Source: Hedera helix
Lineage: Eukaryota > Streptophyta > Magnoliopsida > Apiales > Araliaceae
NCBI GenBank assembly: GCA_947179155.2
Contig: OX359275.1
Coordinates: forward strand, 34,789,808 to 34,853,807
Length of the DNA stretch: 64,000 nucleotides
Reading direction: 5' to 3'
Shown: positions 22,581-34,618 of the stretch, piece after piece
Position numbering within the stretch: the stretch's first letter is position 1
Layout of the letters: each line of letters starts with the position of its first letter
The notes under the pieces: model-generated
Database searches by the model: none
What the model saw: only the letters and a program-made list of their open reading frames with translations
What the model was told of the DNA's origin: nothing
Program-made: the position numbers and the translations under genes

Positions 22581-22585
22581 ATTAC

Positions 22586-24790
22586 TATTTATTTGTGGAC
22601 AAGTCTCCACACACAATTATCAAATACTATATTTATTTATATCGTTAAAAAGTAAAAAATGACATACCGTATTTTTTAATAGTGTAACTAAAAGTATCAT
22701 ATTCAGAAATACATTTTTAAAAGGACAAAAAGCAGAACCCTCAAGAAATACAATTATATCTAGTACATATTTCGAGTTATAAATACGTAGTCTAGAGGCA
22801 TAAATTTAAATATTGAAGAAGAAAAAGCTTCTATACTTTGCTTTGAATTTATTTCTTCAACATTGGCGGCTGACCCAAATGAGCCAAACAAGTTTTAAGT
22901 ACTTTAAAAATGAAAAGTGGTAACTATGTGGACTTGGCATGAGTAGACACAGTATAATAACCGTCTATGAAACTAGGAATACTTTAACCTTGTTATTTGT
23001 ATCTAAATGTAGACCACACATATACAACAACAAAACTCTGTAGTAAATTACTTGGGAAGCAAGATAACGTAGTTCCGGGAAGGTTGAAGGCTTCAAGTCA
23101 AACTCTGCATGCATACCACCCCACCAATGGAAAGCAAAATATACAATAAATTAAGTCCCGCATAACAAATTTAGTTTGACAAATGCGTATCTCTCACATC
23201 ACAGTAGCACCCACTTATACACGCAGTATGTATATAAATTATGTAGACTAAAATAGAAATTTTATAAAATTTACAAAATTAAATAAAAAAATAGTTTTTT
23301 TAATATTTAAAATAAAATAATAATATAATTAAAATCGTAGGGAACACGATTACAACACTAACGTTAGTTTCAAAGAGCCACTGTATATATAAAATTGCAG
23401 CATTTGAGTGTCTACCCCTTATTTAATGAATGAATGAATGATTTGGGTCTGGTTGATCAAATCAATTCAATTCAATACCTTCAGGAGATTACAGCCTCCG
23501 TGCTCAACAAATTCACTAGTGTCCTTCCGTAGTTCCGTATACGACAAATCACAATAGGACTCCTCATTATCATCATCATCATCATCATATATATATATAT
23601 ATATATATATAACCTTTCCTCCTTCATCCTCATCATCTTCATACTGGTGGTGGTTCTATTTCCATAACCTCTTTTGGACCCCTTCATATATGAAGAACAC
23701 TTTTTTGTTTTTTCTTCCAACTTTTCCTGACAAACTTAATTCCCTATCCTATTTATTCCTTTCTATTTTAATTTTCGCAACCAATTTCTGGATGATCAAT
23801 ATCCATGATGCTACAATGAGGTTTTAATTAATTTATACTATAAATTTATTCTCCTCCAGAGTTTAAAAATGTGTGTTACTCAACAATTAATATTTTTAGG
23901 CATATTAAGAAATGACCGTGTTTCTAATATGTTCATTCCTGCAGCTACAGACCGATAAAGGAAAGCTAATTTAGAGACCTTATATATACAGCCAAAAAAA
24001 CACTGAGAAAGAAGGAAAGGAAAAAGCTTAAGTGAAACTCAAAAGGGCAACTCAAACAGTAATATGTGACTGAACAATCCAGGAGTCGAATGTAACTGCA
24101 GAGGGGTTCTCAAAATTCATATCATAAATGTTAATAGAGAAAGCGACTGCTACTAGGCTAATAAGGAAAAAGGGAGACCAAATCAGAGTTTAGGTTCAGT
24201 CATGGAATAACTAAACATTCTGTTGTCATAGACAATTTTACTAATGGAAACAAGCAGGATTCACATTCTCAAGTTGCAGAGCCTAAATCAGGTCAAGGCA
24301 TGATGAACAATATATCACAGAAAGAGAGGAATCAACTAATTAAAGAGAGTATCACTGGAGATCAGAAAGGCATGAGATTATAAAATGATGCACATACTAA
24401 TTCAAAAGCTCACAGCTAGAAGAACACAGACATACGAGACTTTCAGCTAAGCTGCAATTAGCTGTCTCAAATCTCAAGTTTTCATTGAAAATATATTAAC
24501 ATTCAACACTACAACAGTGGCTTTATACAGAAGATGCATCTATTTATATGATCATCCTTAGACTATGGTGATCGAGTGATACTATAACCTAAAAGTCAAG
24601 ATTCAGGTTATTCATAATTATTTTAAAGTTTTTGTTTTAAATGAAATCAGTTTAGCTAGACAATCACAATTCCGAGCAACGTTGATGCATAACATGCATT
24701 AATGTAATTGAACTGGTCTTATAAGTTGAATAGTTATTCCAAATAAAAAAGCAGTAAATGCAAATGACTGGAGCTTTTCTTTGAACAGGG
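22586..24790. other. Intergenic DNA with TCA/TA microsatellites
   Basis: No gene recognised. A compound (CAT)n then (TA)n tract lies at about 23566-23610. The rest is unique-looking AT-rich sequence, possibly including distal regulatory DNA of the TCP gene. Confidence 0.45.
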
Positions 24791-24798
24791 CAGTGTTG

Positions 24799-25053
24799 GG
24801 CTAGAACTTGTTCGTAATACAGACAAGTTGAGCTTGAACTCAATTTTAAGGCTCGTGGCATAAACCAACCGAGCTTGATCATTAAAAACTCAGCTCGGAA
24901 GAGCTTGTGAACATAATTGGGATCGTTTATAATATATAAATTTGTTAAAGATATTTTTCTTAAATCCTAATAATTAAGTTAAATGTTTATATATTGGTAC
25001 ATTGAGCTTGATCATGCAGAGCTTGGCTTGGTCTCGATTCATTTGCAGCCCTA
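24799..25053. mobile_element. Degenerate hAT-like MITE (GAGCTTG repeats)
   Basis: The right end ATTTGCAGCCCTA and the left GGCTAGAACTTGTTCG are weakly inverted. The flanks CAGTGTTG and CAGTGGTC agree at six of eight bases. The interior repeats GAGCTTG and GCTCG, usual for old hAT MITEs of plants. Confidence 0.4.
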
Positions 25054-25840
25054 CAGTGGTCCATACATATCCAGACCCCTTTGAGGTCTCTCCCAACACA
25101 TGGTTATAAGATGACTGAAAAGCTAAAAGGATATAAAGCTTATTCAATTAAACTCTGAGAATTCCCTAAATACTAAGCAAACCTAACTCTTTAAGAAAAA
25201 AGCAAAATATGAATTGGTTTTCCAGATCAAAATTGATGAATACAAAACTGACTGAAATTGGTTACACAATAAAGTGCATAATTGAGATCCAAAGCAGTAC
25301 GGAAACATACAAGTATGAAGTAGGGGATATCTTTGTCAAACAATAAGTAATAGGAGTATTGCTTCCTACACTTGCACAAAATCACACAATTATGACTATC
25401 TAACCTACCTAATATTTATCACCCCAAAGAAGCTTATCGGCAATCTATTTAGATTCAAAATCAAGACAAACAATTGAAGGTCGCCTCACAAGATCAAGAT
25501 AATAAACACACCTCTGAAACTAAAGAAGCTAACCCAAAATCCAAACTATATGGCCCTGCACAATTCCACATGCACATTCAGACCATAGCAATTCTATATT
25601 AATATGATCTAACAGTTCTATGCTTCACAACAAAATTGTATCAAAAAATCTAAAGGCCCGGAAGCACCTGTATTTGGAGACTTGGATGAAGATGCCAACA
25701 AAGAGGACCGGCCAAAACACAAATTCCAGTGCCTATGAAATTCTCTCAGCTGCTATAGCCTTCTTCACATTTGCAAATATACCATACATAGACCAAGTAT
25801 CCAAAACCCCCAGCTCAAGTTTGAACATTTTCATGTCAAT

Positions 25841-26653
25841 CTACTGTCCTGACCCTTGAGAATCATCTCTTGGAGATGGTTGCTGGTGATTCTGATGTGG
25901 ATGCTGCTGCTGCTGGTGCATTCTAGCATTCCCCATCTGCTGGTAAATTTGGGTCAAGGCTTGAGGGCTTAAAACCCCAATATGTCCATCTTGTGAGAGG
26001 CCAAGTTCCAAACCAGGGAGCTGCTGATTACTGGCGCCCAAAATTGAGGCAAAACTCATAGGGCCCAAATTGGTGGCTGGCAAGTCAAACCCAGAAAACC
26101 CAATTTTTTGCAAGTAATTTGAACTTTCATGTCCCAAATTGGTTGTGGATGGACCAGATGATGATGACTGAAACCCATAGCCATTGACTGCAGCAGCGGG
26201 CCATAATCCTGCTGTGGCTATATGGGGTCTCCCCAAATTCCCACCAACCATTGGCCAACTGGTCCTACTACTAGACCCACCCAATTCATCAATTTTCTGA
26301 TACAATCCTGCTGATAAAGAGGCCCCCTGTTGCGAAACAGAGCCCCCTGCCGCCGCTAAAGCTGACGCCGGTATAGTTCCGGTCCCGGTGGCAGCGATTA
26401 TGGACGGCTCAGCCTGCTGTAACAGCCACTGGATGGTCTCCCCATCAGATTTGTGACCCAATTCTCTGGTCAGCTGGAAAATTCTGGCGGCACAGAGAGC
26501 CGGCATCCTTATCCTTCTACCTCTGCCTTCGACCTTTGTGTGTCTGTCTTTGTTTGAGGTTCTTTTAGGGGCCAAGTGCTGCTTCTTGCCCTCTTCTTTG
26601 TCGGCAAGTACAATCTGGAAATCTTTGATTTCTGCAGGCTTATTTTCACCCAT
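25841..26653 (-). CDS. Class I TCP transcription factor (TCP9/TCP19-like)
   Basis: A nuclear DNA-binding protein that regulates growth and cell proliferation through GTGGGNCC/TGGGCC-type sites. Starting at ATG 26653 (MGENKPAEIKDFQIVLADKE) it encodes 270 residues ending at TAG 25841-25843, with no intron, as is normal for class I TCPs. The TCP domain spans about residues 30-88: the basic region KRTSNKDRHTKVEGRGRRIR, helix I PALCAARIFQLTRELGHKSD and helix II ETIQWLLQQAEPSIIAATG. The C-terminal part has SVSQQGASLSAGLYQKID and LPGLELGLSQDGHIGVLSPQ, followed by a Gln/His-rich tail, which together point to the TCP9/TCP19 group. Related proteins usually begin with MDPKGSK about 25-35 residues upstream. 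That ATG is present at 26750 but in another frame, so translation should begin at 26653. The TCP domain itself is undamaged. Confidence 0.9.
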   Translation of the reverse strand: MGENKPAEIKDFQIVLADKEEGKKQHLAPKRTSNKDRHTKVEGRGRRIRMPALCAARIFQLTRELGHKSDGETIQWLLQQAEPSIIAATGTGTIPASALAAAGGSVSQQGASLSAGLYQKIDELGGSSSRTSWPMVGGNLGRPHIATAGLWPAAAVNGYGFQSSSSGPSTTNLGHESSNYLQKIGFSGFDLPATNLGPMSFASILGASNQQLPGLELGLSQDGHIGVLSPQALTQIYQQMGNARMHQQQQHPHQNHQQPSPRDDSQGSGQ

Positions 26654-26750
26654 GTTGTCTTGGTGGTGGTTTTTTGTGTCTAATTTGGGAGACTCGAGAA
26701 GGTTGGCACCTCCTCTCCTCAAGCTGATGCTTTGAGCCCTTGGGATCCAT
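26646..26750 (-). CDS. Overlapping upstream ORF of the TCP gene (former start MDPKGSK)
   Basis: ATG at 26750 opens 34 codons beginning MDPKGSKHQLEE and ending PPRQHG, with the TGA stop a few bases beyond the main ATG. MDPKGSK is the usual N-terminus of TCP9/TCP19-like proteins. A third frame holds EVPTFSSLPN, the segment that normally follows. Two small indels therefore appear to have pushed the original start out of frame, turning it into a uORF that could lower translation of the main frame. Confidence 0.6.
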   Translation of the reverse strand: MDPKGSKHQLEERRCQPSRVSQIRHKKPPPRQHG

Positions 26751-29059
26751 GAACGGGCGTGTTTTCAAGATTTTATATTTTAGAATTATTTTAATTATTT
26801 TTTTTAATATATGGGGTGCGTTCTCTTTGATCGAAGAAGGTGACCTCACTTGGCAAAAAAAAAAAAAAAAAAGAAAGAAATGTCTTTTAACTTTCATTTC
26901 TTTTCACTGTTTTTGGGAAGGAATGTGAATGACAAAAGTAAAATCTTGAAATCCCAAAGCACTAGTTGTACTGCCTTTGTGAAAACTAAACTTCACGGAT
27001 CAATAATGTCTCTTTTACACACGCAAATACTCTCTGTGTGTGCGTATTTTTCTTTGTGGAGATGGAGGTTTGATTGATTCTGATTTGACAGACTTTTTTA
27101 GCTGCACAATCATCATCTTAGACAGACACATAAAAACCTATTTCTTTCTTACAATTGTATCTCTAACCTGCTGGCTAGTATTATTATTAGGGGATTGATA
27201 TTAACAGGTACAGAGCAATTTATATTTTTTTGACAATTTTACCTTTATTATTAATCACATCTCTCGCCGAGAATTCTCCAGAATATTCAGCCGTACACCG
27301 GCGACTTATTGAATAACTCCACCATTAATCAAACAATACATCTCTCCCCTTCATCTTTCCCAAAATTATTCTGTAAAACCAACACCAGTACAAGTTCTTG
27401 ATTCACCTCAAGTGTGGATGTTTTCAATCTACTAAATTAACCAACCTGCAATTGTATATTATGTGTAAATCTATAATATGACAGTTGAGTTAGCCGTATC
27501 ATGCCACTCCCAACCCCATGGAAAAAACTTGTGAAGTTGACCTCAGAAAACGCCCAAATTAAGAAATTCGCCACTACAATTCAATTCACCGTTCCGTCGT
27601 CATAAAATAATTTCATTTACTACTCTTCTGGTTTTACCTAACGGCTCGATCCGTCAACGACTCAACATCAACAACATACACACTCTCATATCTCCGCAAT
27701 TCATTCCTCCTTCTTCCGAACACTCTTTCACTTTCCAATAAAAGTTTTGCCACTGAAATTAAACGACGGCCTCAAACAAAAAACCTCCTTCTTTTGGCTG
27801 AAGGTTATGGTGCTAGGGACATATAGTTGAGGTCGGGTTATGGCGCGTGGTGTTACAATTCTCGTCGGCAAGGTAAAAGAGATCGAGGACAAGAGGAAAT
27901 TGTATTTGTTAGTAACAAGAGCAAAATTGTCAAAGAATATAAATTGCCCTGTCCCAATAAATACTTCTATCGCTTCAAGATAAAAATCTTAGTTGACTTT
28001 TTACGTATATTAAAAAAGAGAATAAAATGATAAAATTATTCATATTTGAATTCACATTTAATTGCATAAACCAGTGATACTTCATAAATATGCATAGAAA
28101 ATATAAATATGACAATTAATATTAAGTATATTATAGATAAATTATTATAAAAAATAAATTATTTAAAGTAAGTGAACATTTAATTGAGACTAATTAAAAT
28201 AATACTTAATAAAAAAATTTATTTTAAGACGGAAAGAGTATCAATTTCTTATTATTATGGCAACACCAATACTTATGTAGAATAAATATAAATGTACAAC
28301 ATTCAAATATAATATTTAAAAATAGAATATAATATTAAAATTTATATTTTATTTTATTTTTTAATAATTAAGATAAATATAATATTTAATTTTATTTTTA
28401 AATATACGTAGGCTTGTCGGTTGTCAAGGGACTCAAGTGTACATGTGGAATCTTGACATAAAGACACCTGGCAGGTAATGAATGGGGTAGTGCGCTTGCT
28501 TCTAACCCACTCTTGGCCCACCTTTAGATATCTTAAATAAACACTTGTAACATTAAAATTTATATGAAGATGTTGTATTAGGAGTAAATACTGGAATGAG
28601 ACCACAATTCTAATAAACAAAACAAATAGGTGGGGTGTTTCATACTTCTTAAAAAATAGGGCATCCTAAGCGGTTGCAATAATCGAGTTCGTTAAAGAGA
28701 TACTTTTATTATTCGAGTCCCAAGAGTGTTTCTGATACTTCATGGGAGTGGATATCTTCATCTCCCTTCTAACTTCTTATAAACTGGTGGTCTGCTTTGA
28801 TGAATTAGTTTCCAAATCTCAGGGAAAAAGTGAAAAAGAAAAAGAAACAAAGAAAAACAAAGTAAAGAATGACCAAAGAAGTATTGGTGTTACTTTTCTT
28901 CTTCTTTTTCTTTAATTTTAAAATTATTATTTTCATAATTTTAAATATTAGTTTTCCAAAATCCTCTCTCACGTTATATGAAAGAAAAGACTTGTGAACT
29001 TCTATTTATGAAATAGCATTTCTCTCTCTCTCTCTCTCTACATATATATATATATATAT
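26751..29059. other. TCP upstream region and intergenic DNA
   Basis: The first several hundred bases should be TCP promoter and 5' leader; a run of about 19 A lies at 26855-26873. A short frame at 27840 (MARGVTILVGKVKEIEDKR) matches nothing I recognise. Beyond 28030 the DNA is AT-rich, with (TC)n then (TA)n at 29020-29059 leading into the hairpin element. Confidence 0.45.
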
Positions 29060-30249
29060 GGGGAATAATTCATAGCAAACATTTGTTATGGATACTATTC
29101 CAGTAAATACATCTTGAACCGTTGAAATAATAATTTTAATGGATAAGACGGAGTCCCACCCGCTATCTAAGATAACGGGTAGGAAAAAAAAAAATCTCAG
29201 TCAACCTGTCATCTAAAACAGCGGGTGGGAAGAAAAAAATAAATAAAAAATTCACTACCCGTCATCTAAGATAGCGGGTGGGAATGAAAAAAAAATAAAA
29301 TTATTTCCACAACCCGTCATCTAAGATAGCGGGTGAAAAATAATTTTTTTTTAAAACTAACTTTAATAACAATAACAAAAAAAAATTTACTCCACCCGGC
29401 ATCTTAGCCAGCGGGTGGAGTAAAAGTTTTTTTTTTTTGTTGTTGTTGTTAAAGTACTAAAAAAAAATCTCTACTCCACCCGGCATCTTAGCTAGCGGGT
29501 GGAGTAAATTTTTTTTTTTTTTAGTACTTTAACAAAAAAAAACACTTTTACTCCACCCGCTAGCTAAGATGCCGGGTGGAGTAGAATTTTTTTTTTGTAA
29601 AACTAAGTTTAACAAAAAAAAAAATCCTCCACCCAACATCTTACTTAGCGGGTGGAGTAAATTTTTTTTTTTAAAAACTAACTTTAATAACAATAACAAA
29701 ACAAAACAAAATTTTTTTTTACTTCACCCGGCATCTTAGCTAGAGGCCGAAGTAAAAGTTTTTTTTGTTGTTGTTGTTAAAGAACTAAAAAAAAAATTTT
29801 TTTTTTTTACTCCACCCGCTAGCTAAAATGTCGGGTGGAGTAATTTTTTTTTTTTAGTACTTTAACAACAACAACAAAAAAAAATTTACTTCACCCGCTA
29901 GCTAAGATGCCGGGTGGAGTAATTTTTATTTATTTGTTGTTATTGTTATTAAAGTTAGTTTTAAAAAAAAAAACAAATATTTTTCACCCACTATCTTAGA
30001 TGACAAATTGTGAAAATAAATTTTTTTTTTCATTCCCACCCGCTATCTTAGATGACGGGTAGTGAATTTTATTTTATTTTTCCTTCCCACCCGCTATTTT
30101 AGATTACGGGTTGACTTATAATTATTTTTTTTCCTTACCCGTTATCTTAGATAGCAGGTGGGACTCCATCTTATCCATTAAAATTATTATTTCAACGGTT
30201 CAAGATGTATTTGCTAAAATAATATCCATAACAAATGTTTGTTATGGAT

Positions 30250-30254
<5 letters not shown>
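29060..30254. mobile_element. (TA)n-bounded giant palindromic element with about 15 hairpin cores
   Basis: Inverted ends of about 100 bp face each other: the left has CATTTGTTATGGATAC, TACATCTTGAACCGTTGAAA and GGATAAGACGGAGTCCCACC, and the right carries their complements. Outside both ends lie (TA)n tracts. Between them are about 15 palindromic cores of the type CCACCCGCTATCTTAGAT-CGGGTGG, about 45-90 bp apart, separated by linkers such as TTTAATAACAATAAC and their reverse complements. The whole 1.2 kb is therefore one large palindrome centred near 29660 and also a series of small ones. No coding capacity. A (TA)n target resembles Micron-type elements. Confidence 0.8.
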
Positions 30255-30298
<44 letters not shown>

Positions 30299-30301
<3 letters not shown>

Positions 30302-31195
30302 AGCATTGAGATATACTAGAACCCCACTCCTCCTGTCCTCTCTTTGTTACCTTAAACACCACACAATTCACATCTAAGTCAGCTAACAATCCATATCTTC
30401 ATAAATAAAGAGAATACCATGCGTTACATAAATAAATAAATAAAATATTTATAGAAAATTTTGCTAGAGAGAGAACTTGTAGGATGCCTTCTGTTCCTGG
30501 TTTTCTATTAATTAATGGAAGAAATGAAATATTCAAAGTATGAGTGGATGGACATGAATATACAGGCAAGAAATTGACATAAAGTCCCTTAAATCACTCC
30601 ATAATGACAGATGCAAAGTTTATTACCTTGGGATTATGAGGGGTAACCCAATTTTCAATTGTGTTGAAAGCGATTGTTAGTGCATTGTATACTCCTAAAT
30701 AACAAGAATAATATATAGTTGGGGAGGTAGGCACTCTCTCATACTGTTATCAAAAAAAAAATAAAAAAAATAAAAAATATTTTTGAAGTATTTATCACGT
30801 AATGTCCCACACTATTTATAAATATTATAAGAGATAACTTATCACTTAGGTAGATTTCTTCCTTAATCTGGAGAGTAATATTTTAAACAGTACTTTTTGT
30901 TCTGACAATATAATTTTTATTTTAACAATGTCGATCAACTCTCGTTTGGATCATGCGATTTGTAACATCTATATATAATCTACAAAATTGCCTCTTCATC
31001 TTCATTTATTTTTGTAATATGTTCAATGGTTTTTTTTCCCACGTACCTTATGATATTCTAGTTTTTAATTATAACTTCCTTCACTGTCTATCAATTTATT
31101 TCTTTTGCAGTTCTGTCACTCATACTATTAAATTGAAAATTCTGGACACTGTGAAGTGTAGTTTGGCCCAAAGACACGCGTTTCTATTCGGAGAT
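30299..31195. other. Intergenic DNA, no gene recognised
   Basis: AT-rich sequence with an A-rich run near 30750. No supported coding frame. Confidence 0.4.
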
Positions 31196-31412
31196 TAGTA
31201 TTAATCCCAAAAAATTATTTAATAGTTATTAATTTTAAATTTATTATAAAATTATATAATTTCTTATAAATAGACTTATGAATGATAAAAAATAGTTCAT
31301 AGGACTATTTAAAAGATTATTAACCCCCCATCATGGAATAAAATAATTTAAAATAATATTAAATTAATACAAATAATCAAATCCTAAACATATTTTTTAT
31401 AAACAAACATGA
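31196..31412. mobile_element. Decayed copy of the 19961 palindromic MITE family
   Basis: The right half AGTTCATAGGACTATTTAAA, then TTAATACAAATAATCAAATCC and ATAAACAAACATGAC, parallels 20170-20305. The left TIR is not recognisable. Confidence 0.55.
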
Positions 31413-34131
31413 CTGAAGTGTTAATTTTATATACTCCATTCGATACAAAATTTAATATTATTGCTTGACTTTTTAAAAATTAATTTAAATTATTATCAAA
31501 TTTAAATATATGATATGATTCATTTAAAATTATATAATAATAACTATTAGTATAAGTTATAGTGTCTTTTAAGTAATGTATAATATTTATCATTATATTG
31601 ATAAAATTAAACAAGTTTATATCAATTTTAAGTTTAAAAATAACTCAAATTTACTTTCAAAAATAAATTTATAATATTTTGAAATAGAAAAAATATTACC
31701 CGTATATAACTGAAAAGTTAAAATGATTGAAGAATTTAATTATTTGATCAACCAATTCCCTAAGTTTTCGCTTGTTTAAAAAGGCCGTCTCCCTCGAGGT
31801 AAGTTTGTAAACCAGGTGACTGTGAAGTTATTGAATCATCTATTCTCCATCAAGACACTCATATTTTTTATTTTTATTTTTATTTTTTGAAACCGTCCAA
31901 ATTAACTAGGATATATTAAATCAGTCAGTAAATAAAATAATTCATAAAAATATTATAAGTGATAATAGAATATAAATATAATTCATTCAAATAGTTAATA
32001 GATTATATAAGGAAAATGAGTCGGTTATAGTAAAAAATTAGTCTCCTTGAAAAAATATGTACATTAAAAAGGACTTTAATCTCTCCATTGCACCGTCCCT
32101 TCAATTCCATACAATGCATCATAATTTTATAGTTGTGGATAGTAATCAATACCGGTTAATTAATTTATATTATATTAAATAATATAATTATTTTTAAAAT
32201 AAAAGTAATTTAATATATTTTTACTATTTGATGAACATGTTAATTTTTTATTAAAATTTTAATAGTTAAAAATTCTTTTAAATTTTTAACGGTGAAAATA
32301 TTTTTTATGATTATAATTCTTTGTACGATTGATCTTAATATCATTAACTATCTATTAACATATTTTAATCTTTACTAATAAAATTATGAAGATCAAATAA
32401 TTGGTGTATTATATGAAATTAGAGGAAGATATAATAGAGGAGAGACAAATCTCATTAAAAATATCAATACATTACAAATTTGAGAAATTCTTCGATACGA
32501 GAATCAAGATATACAAAAAATGTCGTCCATAATATCTCGCTACCAAATCTAAACATGTCTACTATAATCAATAAACACATCGAAAATAAATCTTTCATGC
32601 AAATAAAAATAATTCACATAAGGTGCAAAACAAGATTCCACAAGAGAGAGAAAAAGCACTTTCACTATATTGGTAAAATTATTTGATAGGGTAATTGTTT
32701 TTTGTATAAATATAAATACATAATATCTAAATATAACATAAAATATTACATTAATTTTTATTATTAAAAAATATATTTATTTTTTAATAATAAAAATAAT
32801 TTATATTATATTTAAATATTATGTGTGTAATAGTGTTCTTTGTTTTTTAGGCACATATACCCTTATCATTAGAATGTGTGGGCTACCACAATCACCGGAA
32901 CTTAATTGTCAATGACATAGTTAATTAATGGCTGTCTTATCATTTTTATACTCTTAATTAATATCGGCTCCGACCGACGCCGAATACATGATTCATGAAA
33001 TGTCAAAAAAACAATAAATCCGTGTGTGCTTTAGGTTAGTAGATGAGTGATTTAAAAGCTTTAATTAATTATATAGGCGGAATTCATGATTTTCATAATC
33101 AAATCGTTCATGGAATCAAAAAAAATAAATGGTGAATGAATCATTAATTCAACTACTGGACGAATTGTTATTGAATTGATAACGTTATAAATACATAAAA
33201 AAAAATATATTATTGATAATTAATAAAATTTTAAAACATCTATTTTTTAAGCTAAAATATAGTAAAATTATGTTACAATATTATTAAAAATATTTAATTT
33301 TTAAAATAAAAATATTTTTATACCAAAAAAATATTTAAATAACGGTTCACTGGGTCACTTAACCGATTTTAGAGATTGAACCACCGGTAATCAACCGATT
33401 CAATCTAAATTTTGACCAAAATCGGTTCTTTGTATCAAATCGAATTTGAGTGTCGACCGATTTCGATTTTAACTCGTTCAACCGTCGGTCCAATCTGGGT
33501 CTACAAACCATGAGGCAGATGATACTTAAAACAATAGCTAATTATGATGATTAGAATAAATTAGTTGGGGAGTTATTAATTAATCAAAACTGCTTTAATT
33601 TGTTGTCGAATTTTCAAAAGTTTGCAAGGTGTTATAATTAGTGTCTCCACTTTTACCTTGTAAGGAAGGAAGAACTCAAGGTGAGAAACTCAACTCAACA
33701 ATCATTAAATTAGTGAAAAGCTCCCGTGACACACACACATACTTTCAATCAAGATAAGACTAAACTATTATGTAAATTTAGAAATAAATTAAAATGAAAT
33801 TTTTTGAAATAAAAAAAGGTATAGAGCGAAAGAACCCAAAATTGAAGTTATTTGTCAATGAAGTTGCTTGAAATAAAGCAAGTATTACACCTGCTCTCTT
33901 ATTTTGTTTTTTACAATCTCTTATAATTGACCTAAAGATTCAAAGAAATACATATCCTCAGACTTGACTGATCATGATATACTTTACTGACTTTTAGTTT
34001 CGACAAAACCTTGGTCATTTTCATCTAATAATTTTAAAACTTACGACCACATTTTTCTTTGCTGCTAAATCTTTCCTGCCAAATTCATAGTAAAACTTAA
34101 TTGTGATACTATATACACACACACACGTATA
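31413..34131. other. AT-rich gene-poor stretch
   Basis: No gene recognised. A CGGTT/AACCG-rich block at 33340-33510 resembles dispersed plant MITE sequence, but its ends cannot be fixed. (CA)n tracts lie near 33730 and 34115. Confidence 0.4.
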
Positions 34132-34136
34132 TATAT

Positions 34137-34598
34137 TGTTGACCCGTAATTTTGTTTATCCGATGAAATCACCAAATAGCGAGTTACCTACACATAAGAG
34201 CAATCGTTAAATACCCCACAAATCATGCAACGACTTGGCCTATCCGAAAATACTCCGGTATAAGAATAAATACAGATCAAAAAACGTCATAATGAAAAAT
34301 CAAAGTAATATTAGAATGATAAATGATAGTTGATATTGTAAATGTGTTGGTTAACATTACCTGATTCACTTGTTGTAACTTTGCTTATACTCTTCTATCA
34401 ACCGCTTGAATTTCCCGCTACTCTTTGAGATAAGACAAATGTATTTCCTAAATATCTCAAATCGCCTTTAAAAAGAATACTTAAATGGGTTGATCCACAA
34501 TTCAGACCCATCATAATATATAAAATAATTCAGCCCACCTTCAAGTATATAATAATCTAACCCACCTTCAAATTCAAGATCTAATAAATTATATCCCA
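34137..34598. mobile_element. Solo LTR, 462 bp, inserted in a TA-rich site
   Basis: It starts TGTTGACCCG and ends ATATCCCA. The left flank TATAT and right flank ATATA are consistent with a 5 bp duplication within a (TA)n tract. The segments ACCCCACAAATCATGCAACG and CCACAATTCAGACCCATCAT match the solo LTR at 51826-52305. Confidence 0.75.
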
Positions 34599-34618
34599 AT
34601 ATATATATATATATATAT

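Noticed and set aside
23481..23720. 79-codon minus-strand frame with Met-rich and Ile-Tyr runs
   Set aside because: Produced by the (CAT)n/(TA)n microsatellites.
27840..27986. Short frame MARGVTILVGKVKEIEDKR
   Set aside because: No recognised homology and no supporting exon structure.
28665..28740. Second SINE-like pair of boxes (CTAAGCGGTTGC, TTCGAGTCCC)
   Set aside because: Same reasons; no termini found.
29150..30165. Regularly spaced repeats that look at first like a CRISPR array
   Set aside because: Repeats are degenerate palindromes in both orientations with A/T linkers, in plant DNA, with no cas genes.
30111..30377. 88-codon frame with (Ile-Tyr)n
   Set aside because: Produced by the (TA)n microsatellite and the end of the hairpin element.
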